In this document: positions 1 through 6,669 of the stretch, one piece after another | Numbering within the stretch: position 1 is the stretch's first letter | Layout of the letters: each line of letters starts with the position of its first letter | From: Myxococcota bacterium | Lineage (GTDB): Bacteria; Myxococcota_A; UBA9160; UBA6930 | Assembly: GCA_028285625.1 (NCBI GenBank) | Contig: JANQOX010000022.1 | Location: forward strand, 62,001-126,000 | Length of the DNA stretch: 64,000 bases | Direction: 5' to 3' | The notes under the pieces: model-generated | Databases searched by the model: none | The model's input: the letters and a program-made list of their open reading frames with translations, nothing else | What the model was told of the DNA's origin: nothing | Program-made: the position numbers and the translations under genes

Positions 1-1
1 G

Positions 2-724
2 ACCGAGCCCATGGCCGCCGCGCAACAGGCGCTCGAAGCGGCCATCGTCCGCGAGATCTCGGTGCTCGACCCCGATCTGGTGGCACCGGCGCCCGAACCG
101 AAGTCGGTCCCCACGGTGGCAACCGAGCACACGCCGACCGAGAAGCCCGGGAACGCCACCCTGGCGAACGACGTGGCCGACACGCCGGCCCTCGAGCCGA
201 CCCCCGCCGAACTCCGGAAGCGACGCGGACTCGAACGCGCTCTTCCGGCCGCGCTCGCCGAGCCCCTGGGTGACGAGACGGCCGAGCGCGGAGCCGTCCT
301 GCGCCGTGAGCTTCGTGCGAACCATCTCGAACGCGTCCAGGCGATGGAAGGCCGAACCCTCGAACCGCCGCAGGCTGCCACCCAGCTCGACCCGGTGGCG
401 GACGTCGCGCGACACGGTGCAAGCCGACCGCGCGCCGGCGGGCCGGGGCCCCGCACGTCGGCCCCCATGCTCCAGGCACTTGCCGGGGCAACGGACTCAG
501 GCATCGCGGGAGCAAGCGGTCCCGCGATCTCCGTGAACGTCGCGGGCGGGGGCCAGTTCGTCGTGCTGCGCGTGGGCAGCAAGAGCATGGCGCTGAATCA
601 GTCGCAGCTGCAGGCGATCCAGGGCGGGCAGGTTCAGGGCATGCAGCCCTTCCTGAACGCCCTCGAGCAGATGGGCATCGACCCGCAGCAGATGGCGGGC
701 CAGCTCGAGGGCATGCTCCCCTAG
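2..724 (+). CDS. hypothetical protein, probably truncated at the window edge
   Basis: I do not recognise this protein. The frame is open to the left edge of the window; an ATG at 11 lacks a visible ribosome binding site, so the true start may lie outside. The first 170 or so residues are a Pro/Ala/Glu/Arg-rich, probably disordered stretch. The last 60 residues look folded: short hydrophobic strands (SVNVAGGGQFVVLRVGS) followed by a Gln-rich helical tail ending in GQLEGMLP. No signal peptide or catalytic motif is visible. Its stop codon lies on the CTAG at 721-724 shared with the convergent gene on the other strand. A regulatory or scaffold role is possible, but nothing in the sequence shows it. 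Confidence 0.55.
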   Translation, partial: TEPMAAAQQALEAAIVREISVLDPDLVAPAPEPKSVPTVATEHTPTEKPGNATLANDVADTPALEPTPAELRKRRGLERALPAALAEPLGDETAERGAVLRRELRANHLERVQAMEGRTLEPPQAATQLDPVADVARHGASRPRAGGPGPRTSAPMLQALAGATDSGIAGASGPAISVNVAGGGQFVVLRVGSKSMALNQSQLQAIQGGQVQGMQPFLNALEQMGIDPQQMAGQLEGMLP

Positions 725-1614
725 CGGCCTGCGACCCGGCGGCCCTCGGAGGCCACGTCGATGTAGCCGATCCGCGAGAAGGCGCAGGCCTTGTCCGGGT
801 CGTCGATCAACTGGCGTGCGTAGGTCTGGTCCACGCGATCGGTCGAGAGCCGTACGGGCATCGCAAGTGATTGGTAGAGCACCCGCTTGCCCTGCTCGAT
901 GCGGGCGTCGCTGCCCTTGCGCGTGCCCATGCACAGCAGGATCGCGCCGTGCTCCACGTGGTAGTCGACACGGTCGCCCGACATCTCGAGCGCCTGATGG
1001 ATCTCGCGCAGCGAGCGCTCGGTATCCCCGCGAACGCCGGCGAACATCGGGAGCCAGAACCACTCGGGCACCATGCGGTGGAACACGGCGCTCGCGTAGT
1101 AGAGGTTGGCGAGGGTCGAGTTGCCGTTGGGGTCGACGTGGGAGGGCCTGGCGGCGATGCCGCGTTCGAGGAGGACCCTCATCTCCCGCGCGTTTCGGGC
1201 CGCCCACACGAAGCCACGCGCCTCCACCAGGCGGCCCATGGCTGCGTACTTCCACAACGCGCATGCACCGCACTCGGGGTCGCGCGCGAGGCCCATCTCA
1301 GCGAGCAGCTCGGCGCGCTCGACGTAGCCGATGCCCGACTCGCCTCCCATGAGCTGCAGGCCCTGGGCATGGCGCCAGTAGCTGCGCGCGGCGCGCCAGC
1401 ACGGCGCCGCCGCGCCCTCGGACTGGTACGCGATGGTCTCGAACGAGCGCGCCGCAGAGAGCAGGTCACCGCGGCCCTCGAAGTACGCCGCCACGGCCAT
1501 GCCGGGCACCCCAGGCGTCGGTGTCACGCGCTCTTGGTCTCGGGGGGCTGCCGAGGCGGCCTCGATCAGCACGAAGACGAGCAACAGGGTCAGCAGCGAC
1601 GCGGGGGGGCGCAT
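721..1614 (-). CDS. secreted TPR-like helical repeat protein
   Basis: The product is 297 residues and starts with a Sec signal peptide (MRPPASLLTLLLVFVLIEAASA). The mature part is rich in Ala/Leu/Arg helices with paired Cys residues (DPECGACALW). Its pattern of A-x-Y, AAR and W residues resembles tetratricopeptide-type solenoids, including a stretch reading NSTLANLYYASAVFHRMVPE. This suggests a periplasmic or outer-membrane-attached scaffold, possibly like the TRAP-associated TatT proteins, but the assignment is weak. The start at 1614 was chosen because it places the signal peptide at the N terminus; upstream in-frame codons add an implausible Arg/Pro-rich extension. It ends on the CTAG shared with the neighbouring plus-strand gene. 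Confidence 0.7.
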   Translation of the reverse strand: MRPPASLLTLLLVFVLIEAASAAPRDQERVTPTPGVPGMAVAAYFEGRGDLLSAARSFETIAYQSEGAAAPCWRAARSYWRHAQGLQLMGGESGIGYVERAELLAEMGLARDPECGACALWKYAAMGRLVEARGFVWAARNAREMRVLLERGIAARPSHVDPNGNSTLANLYYASAVFHRMVPEWFWLPMFAGVRGDTERSLREIHQALEMSGDRVDYHVEHGAILLCMGTRKGSDARIEQGKRVLYQSLAMPVRLSTDRVDQTYARQLIDDPDKACAFSRIGYIDVASEGRRVAGR

Positions 1615-1820
1615 GGCGAACTCCAGCCCGGCTACCGTATCACGGGGCGCGCGAGGGCCTGGGGACAATCGCGTTTCACGCAGCGGGTTTTTGCCCCCAG
1701 CCCCAGGTGAACGCCAAGAGATTCCGCTTCCAGCGCAAGGGGTTGCCGGCGACCTCTGCGCGACTGCTTCCGGTTCGTCCGAGGCGTGCGCGTTTGCGGC
1801 GCACGAGCCCACGCAGCGTT

Positions 1821-2294
1821 CTATTGCACGCTGTAGCCGCGGCCCGTCATGCAGGCGGCCAGTGCCCGGTAGTACGTGTCGATCTGCCCCTCGCGCTGGG
1901 CGGCGGCCTGCTTGCCTGCGGCCGCCTGCTGCATGCGCGCCTGCTGGCCACCCTTCATGGTGCCCGCCGCGGCACCGATCGCCGCACCTTCGCCGGCGTC
2001 ACCGGCGATCGCGCCGATTGCCGCGCCGCCGGCAGCACCTCGTGCCGCCCCCCGAGCCCGCTGCCCACCGGGAGCGGGCTGGGCCGGCTGGATCGGCTGC
2101 GTCGCCAGGGCTGCGGGGTCGATGCCCGTCGTCTGCTTCGACCACACGTGACATTCGCCCTCGTCCTTCGCCTGTTGATCGGGCGACTGGCCCTTCGCGG
2201 GATAGATGACGGGCGCCCCGGCCAACACCGAGGACGACGACAACGCAAGGGTTGCCGCCAGCAGGGTGTTCCGGATCGCGGCAGGGATGCTCAG
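1821..2294 (-). CDS. glycine-zipper secreted protein with probable CTG start
   Basis: The protein has a glycine-zipper segment (GAARGAAGGAAIGAIAGDAG, then EGAAIGAAAGTMKGG) typical of small outer-membrane or periplasmic glycine-zipper proteins that insert into or bridge membranes. It is followed by a short Gln/Ala-rich helix and a C-terminal Cys (AACMTGRGY). The first conventional start (TTG at 2243) falls inside a signal peptide. Reading upstream in frame gives SIPAAIRNTLLAATLALSSS before it, with an upstream in-frame TGA at 2304-2306. The only sensible initiator is CTG at 2292-2294, placed five bases after a strong GAGGAG. With that start the product is 157 residues with a complete Sec signal peptide. 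Family function is not established here. Confidence 0.72.
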   Translation of the reverse strand: MSIPAAIRNTLLAATLALSSSSVLAGAPVIYPAKGQSPDQQAKDEGECHVWSKQTTGIDPAALATQPIQPAQPAPGGQRARGAARGAAGGAAIGAIAGDAGEGAAIGAAAGTMKGGQQARMQQAAAGKQAAAQREGQIDTYYRALAACMTGRGYSVQ

Positions 2295-2360
2295 GGTTTC
2301 TCCTCATGCGCGAGCGGGCGCACAACTCCGTCGACCATCTGGGTATTCGGACGGCGGCGA

Positions 2361-2377
2361 TTCACGTAGGATGTGAA
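2361..2377. promoter_or_regulatory. inverted repeat in divergent promoter region
   Basis: TTCAC-N7-GTGAA forms a perfect 5-bp inverted repeat in the 160-bp gap between the glycine-zipper gene (minus) and the AraC gene (plus). Its position suits an operator for either gene, perhaps for the adjacent AraC regulator, but the arms are short. Confidence 0.3.
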
Positions 2378-2454
2378 ACGATGAGCAGGCTACCTGGTAT
2401 GGGGCAGCCGCGGCTTGTCATCTGCCGCCATCCAACGTCCGAGGGACGCAGACC

Positions 2455-3435
2455 ATGCACGCGCGGGAGCGCTCCCCTGCCGACTCGCCGGTTCCGCTCG
2501 CGCGAACTGGCGCGCTGCGTGCGCTCGTGGAGTTCCGAAGCGGCCTGGGCCTGAGTCCCGTCGGCCGCACGCTGTTCACGGACGAACGCTCGGTACTCCC
2601 GCTGGTGACGGCCGGCATGCTGTGGGCCGACACCGCACGAGCCGCAGGCGAGCCGGGGTTGGCCCTGCGGGTCGCCAGGTCCGCCAGGCTGGAAGATGTA
2701 CCGCTCACGCGGCACATCGCCGCGGCGCCGACCCTCGGAGTCGCCCTGCAGATGCTCTCGAGCGGTGGAGATCGCTACTGCGCGGGCCAGGCCTACACGC
2801 TGCGCAGGGTGCGGCACGATCTGATCGTCGAGCGCCGATTCACCGAGCAGGTCGACCTTGGCCGCCGCCAGGCGAACGACTTCGCGCTCTGCATGCTGAT
2901 CGAGACGGTACGGCGATCGGTCGGGCGCAGCTGGCGCCCCGATGCACTCCGGATCGAAGGTCCGCGCCCAGAGCATCACGAGCAGCTCGCCGCGCTCTCG
3001 ACCGGTCCCGTGCACTTCGGCGCCGACGCCGATGCGATCAGCATCCCGCTGGACATCCTGAACACACCACTTGCCGGGATCTCCTGCTCCCCCGAGCCCG
3101 CTCCCGTGCCTCAACAGGACTTCCTCTACTCGGTGCGAAGCGCAGTCCGCGCGCTTCTCACGCTCGACCGGCTCAGCCTCGAGGGACTGGCCGAAACGGC
3201 GGGCACCAGCGTCCGCACGCTCCAACGCAGGTTGGGTGCGTGCGGGACGAGCTTTGCCGAGCTCGTGGACGAGGCGCGCTACGCGGCAGCCCGGCAGTTG
3301 CTCGCGGACGCGGACACGCGCGTCACCGACGTGGCGATCGCGCTCGGCTACAGCGACTCGGCCAACTTCACGAGGGCCTTCCGCCGCTGGGCCGGCGTGC
3401 CCCCGACGACCTTCCTGCGAGCTGGCGTGAAATGA
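2455..3435 (+). CDS. AraC-family transcriptional regulator
   Basis: The 326-residue protein ends in a typical AraC/XylS double helix-turn-helix: LSLEGLAETAGTSVRTLQRR for the first, and TRVTDVAIALGYSDSANFTR followed by AFRRWAGVPPTTFL for the second. The N-terminal 200 residues match the layout of the arabinose-binding-type regulatory half seen in OruR/ArgR-like AraC proteins (LALRVARS, APTLGVALQMLSSGG), so it should sense a small molecule. It sits directly upstream of an OprB-like porin, and its stop TGA (3433-3435) overlaps a possible porin ATG at 3432, so it probably controls uptake of the porin substrate. The start ATG follows an AGGGA at suitable distance. Confidence 0.88.
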   Translation: MHARERSPADSPVPLARTGALRALVEFRSGLGLSPVGRTLFTDERSVLPLVTAGMLWADTARAAGEPGLALRVARSARLEDVPLTRHIAAAPTLGVALQMLSSGGDRYCAGQAYTLRRVRHDLIVERRFTEQVDLGRRQANDFALCMLIETVRRSVGRSWRPDALRIEGPRPEHHEQLAALSTGPVHFGADADAISIPLDILNTPLAGISCSPEPAPVPQQDFLYSVRSAVRALLTLDRLSLEGLAETAGTSVRTLQRRLGACGTSFAELVDEARYAAARQLLADADTRVTDVAIALGYSDSANFTRAFRRWAGVPPTTFLRAGVK

Positions 3436-3476
3436 CAGGACCCGGCGAGGAACCGGCCGGTAGGGTCCGGCTCGTG

Positions 3477-4796
3477 ATGGTTCGGAGCCCCACGCCGATC
3501 TGGCTCGTCCTCGCGACGCTCGCCCTGTGGGCTGCGCCCACGCTCGCCCAGCCCACCCCAGCGCCGGCGCCCTCGGCCACGGCGACCCTTGCAGCGGCGA
3601 CCGTCGCGACCCACTCGGGGTTCACGGAAGGACCCTCCCTGGAAGGCGGAGACAGCGTCACGGCCGACCTCGCCCAGGACGACCAGGCCGTGGGCTCGGT
3701 GCTTCGCTTCGAACGTGCGGAGTCGTTCTTCCAGCCCTGGTTCGATTGGAAGCGCCGCCTGAACGATCGCTACGGGCTCAAGCTCCAGATGAGCTGGCAG
3801 GCGCTCTACCAGGCCACCGACCAGAACACGAGCCCCCACGTCGCCGCCGGGGGCCGCGGCGAGATCCAGGGCACCTGGAGCCTGATCGGCCGCGATACGC
3901 CGAACGTCGGCATGCTGTCCTTCCGGGTCGAGAATCGCCACGAACTGGGCACCGACATCGTGCCCACCCAGCTGAGCGGGACGTTCGGGGCCTCGGTCCC
4001 GGTCGGGTCGGGCTTCAGTGACTTCGGCACCGCGCTCAGCGAACTGGCGTGGCGCCAGTCCCTCCTGGACGGCCGGGTTCGCCTGGTGGCGGGCAAGATC
4101 AGCGCCACCAGCTGGTACAACGCCCACGCACTCTCGTCGCCCAAGCGCGGCTTCCAGAATACCGCGCTCCAGAGCAGCCTCACCAAGGCGGCACCGGGCC
4201 GCGGCATCGGCGCGGGCGTGGCCGTCCGGCTGAGCGATCACTTCGTGGCGTTGGCCGGCATGCACGATGCAAACGGGCGCACGCCCGACAACCCCTTCGA
4301 CACCATCGACGAGGCCGAGTTCTTCTACTCCGCCGAGATTCGCTGGGTGCCGAGCTCGTGGGACCGGCGCCGATTCGACCAGGTGCGCTTCAACGTCTGG
4401 TACCAGAACGAGCGCAAGAGCGCGGGCACACCCGCCAGCCACGGCTTTACGTTCCTCGCGAGCTGGCTGTTCGAAGACCGCTTCATGCCGTTCGTGATGG
4501 GCGGTGTGTCCGACGGCGACGCCACCGTCTACGAGGCCGACTTCGTGGCCGGCATCGGCATCGGCTTCAACACGAAGCACCGGGCGGCGCGCGACGTCCT
4601 GGGGTTCTCGGCCGGTTGGGGCCGGCCGGGCAATGGCGCACTGCAGGACCAGTACACGCTGGAGACCTTCTACCGCTTCCAGCTCGTCGAGCGGCTGGCC
4701 CTCACGCCTTCGCTCCAATACATCATCCACCCCGCCAACAGTACGAAGAAGAACGACGTGTTGGTATTCGGGATCCGCGCGCGGATCACCTTCTGA
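3477..4796 (+). CDS. OprB-like carbohydrate-selective porin
   Basis: The product is 439 residues with a signal peptide (WLVLATLALWAAPTLAQ) and an amphipathic beta-strand pattern throughout, ending in an outer-membrane C terminus with terminal Phe (VFGIRARITF). Features typical of the OprB family are visible: a YGLKLQMSWQALYQ strand near residue 100, the segment LAWRQSLLDGRVRLVAGKIS and the closing strand LTPSLQYIIHPANS. Members diffuse sugars or related solutes across the outer membrane. I chose ATG 3477 because the signal peptide begins there; ATG 3432, which overlaps the AraC stop codon, would add 15 residues. The preceding AraC gene probably regulates it, and a small secreted protein follows after 10 bases. 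Confidence 0.85.
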   Translation: MVRSPTPIWLVLATLALWAAPTLAQPTPAPAPSATATLAAATVATHSGFTEGPSLEGGDSVTADLAQDDQAVGSVLRFERAESFFQPWFDWKRRLNDRYGLKLQMSWQALYQATDQNTSPHVAAGGRGEIQGTWSLIGRDTPNVGMLSFRVENRHELGTDIVPTQLSGTFGASVPVGSGFSDFGTALSELAWRQSLLDGRVRLVAGKISATSWYNAHALSSPKRGFQNTALQSSLTKAAPGRGIGAGVAVRLSDHFVALAGMHDANGRTPDNPFDTIDEAEFFYSAEIRWVPSSWDRRRFDQVRFNVWYQNERKSAGTPASHGFTFLASWLFEDRFMPFVMGGVSDGDATVYEADFVAGIGIGFNTKHRAARDVLGFSAGWGRPGNGALQDQYTLETFYRFQLVERLALTPSLQYIIHPANSTKKNDVLVFGIRARITF

Positions 4797-4806
4797 GGAA
4801 GACGAC

Positions 4807-5502
4807 ATGAGACCCCTGACCTGGATCCTGGCGACCTTGTTCTGGATCGCCGCCTCGCCGGCCCTCTCGCAGACGGCCACCATGAAGACGGCCCTGGGCG
4901 AGGAGATCACCCTCAACCTCGAGACCCTCGAAGACTCGCGCGGGTACCTGTACTGCGAGCTGCTGTTCGACTACGGCGACAAGGGGCTCGACATCTACAG
5001 CACCTCCCACCGCGGCGAGTGCTCCCTCTCGTGGTGGAACGCGCTGGACCTCGATGCCCTCGCCAAAGAGCGCGGTGCCGAGGCGGTCCACAAGAATGGG
5101 CCCCAACGATGGGCCATGGACCGCATCGGCATGATGCTGTCCGAGCCCACGCAAGTGGCGGGCGCCACGATGGGCTTCGGGGCCCACCTGCCGGCCGGCA
5201 CCATGGGAACCGCGCACTACGAGGTGTTCAACCCCGCCAAGTACCAGAACCTGGTCTATAAGGCCGGCCAGCCGGTCTACCAGCTCGTCGACCCGGAGGG
5301 GCACGTCTACGTCCTCCAGGGCTACAAGGTCGAGACCGAGGAGCTCGCGAAGCTCGGCGAGATGCTGGGAAAGCTGCCGGAAGGCTGGACCTACCGGGTC
5401 GAGACCGCCGATGAGGACCTCGTGATGAACCTGACCCCCGCGGCGCCGATTCCCAGCGTGGGCGACGAGCTCGACCAGTACTTCATCCGCATTCCCGAGT
5501 AG
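4807..5502 (+). CDS. secreted protein of unknown function
   Basis: This is a 231-residue protein with a clear Sec signal peptide (LTWILATLFWIAASPALS). The mature part carries Cys residues (YLYCELLF, RGECSLSWWN), many Tyr/Leu beta strands and the phrase PVYQLVDPEGHVYVLQGYKV. I cannot place it in a named family. It starts ten bases after the porin stop, preceded by GAGGAAGACGAC, so it is very likely co-transcribed and may act in the periplasm on whatever the porin admits. No catalytic motif is obvious. Confidence 0.72.
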   Translation: MRPLTWILATLFWIAASPALSQTATMKTALGEEITLNLETLEDSRGYLYCELLFDYGDKGLDIYSTSHRGECSLSWWNALDLDALAKERGAEAVHKNGPQRWAMDRIGMMLSEPTQVAGATMGFGAHLPAGTMGTAHYEVFNPAKYQNLVYKAGQPVYQLVDPEGHVYVLQGYKVETEELAKLGEMLGKLPEGWTYRVETADEDLVMNLTPAAPIPSVGDELDQYFIRIPE

Positions 5503-5673
5503 CCGAGAACGACCGCTCGGGGACGGCTACGACTCAGCGGCCTCTCCGCGCGGCCCATTCCTTGCGAACGCCGGCGACGTCGAGAAGACTCCGGGCATCG
5601 TGCGCGTCGTTCAGCCGGAAGAGTGGATGAACAGGGCCATGCGCCTTGCCAGGGGCCGGGCGAACTGCGCGCC

Positions 5674-6669
5674 ATGATCGCCCGCCTGGGCCTCACAGTG
5701 GCGCTGCTGGCGGCCTTCCTGGCGGCGCTCTGGGCGTGTGCGGCCCTCTGGTTCGATGGCCCGACCTCCCGGGCGCTTGCCGGTGCGCTGACGGCCGGTT
5801 TCGCGCTCGCGACGCTGTTCCTGCTCGTCCGGGTCCGCCCCTGGCCTCGTGCGCTGGGCGGGTTCGCGCTGCTGTTCGCCCTCGTCCTCGGCTGGTGGCT
5901 GTCCATTCCGCCCGAGCAGGACCGCGAGTGGCAACCGGACGTGGCGCGCACGGCCCATATGCAGATCGACGGCGACCGGCTCACGGTCGAGAACGTGCGC
6001 CACTTCGCGTACCGCACCGAAGCCGACTACACCGAGCGCTGGGAGACGCGCACCTACGACCTGTCGCAGTTGCAGGGCGCCGACCTGTTCTTGTCGTACT
6101 GGGGCTCGCCCATGATCGCCCACACCTTCGTCAGCTGGGACTTCGGGACGGGGCCGCCACTCACCATCTCGATCGAGACCCGCAAGGAGGTGGGCGAAGC
6201 CTACTCGGCCATTCGCGGGTTCTTCCGCCAGTTCGAGCTCTACTACGTGGTCTCCGACGAGCGCGACGTCGCGTGGCTGCGCACCAACGTGCGGCGGGAG
6301 GACACCTATCTCTACCGGCTGCGCGGCTCGGCCGAAACGGCACGCGCGCTCCTGCTCGACTTCGCAGCCGGCATCAACCGCCTGGCCGAGGAGCCCGCCT
6401 GGTACAACGCCTTCAGCCACAACTGCACGACCAGCATTCGCCGACACGTGGACCACGCCCTGGGCAGCCGGCCCTGGGACTGGCGCATCTTCGTCAACGG
6501 CTACCTGGACCAGGCCATGTACGAGCAGGGTACGATCGCTCGCGACCTTCCCTTCGAAGAGGTCCGTCGCAGCAGTGCCATCAGCGCTCGCGCCCAGAAG
6601 CTCTCGAGCCCGGCCGACTTCTCGCGCCATGTGCGCGAGGCAATCCCGGCCAGGCCCGCAGCCCCCTAG
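5674..6669 (+). CDS. DUF4105 (Lnb-like) membrane protein
   Basis: The 331-residue protein begins with two or three transmembrane helices (LTVALLAAFLAALWACAAL, ALTAGFALATLFLLVRV, FALLFALVLGWWLSI), followed by a periplasmic domain. The domain carries the FSHNCTTSI motif around residue 251, the hallmark of the DUF4105 / Lnb N-terminal domain; its conserved Cys and His residues are thought to form a papain-like catalytic site in the lipoprotein N-acyltransferase Lnb. Whether this protein acylates lipoproteins is an inference. ATG 5674 places the first helix correctly. Its stop shares a CTAG with the convergent DUF1302 gene. Confidence 0.82.
   Translation: MIARLGLTVALLAAFLAALWACAALWFDGPTSRALAGALTAGFALATLFLLVRVRPWPRALGGFALLFALVLGWWLSIPPEQDREWQPDVARTAHMQIDGDRLTVENVRHFAYRTEADYTERWETRTYDLSQLQGADLFLSYWGSPMIAHTFVSWDFGTGPPLTISIETRKEVGEAYSAIRGFFRQFELYYVVSDERDVAWLRTNVRREDTYLYRLRGSAETARALLLDFAAGINRLAEEPAWYNAFSHNCTTSIRRHVDHALGSRPWDWRIFVNGYLDQAMYEQGTIARDLPFEEVRRSSAISARAQKLSSPADFSRHVREAIPARPAAP

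Noticed and set aside
5534..5640. A protein-like minus-strand stretch (PVHPLFRLNDAHDARSLLDV) upstream of DUF4105
   Set aside because: It has no start codon or ribosome site, is only about 35 codons and could be chance coding bias; there is no second piece to support a pseudogene.
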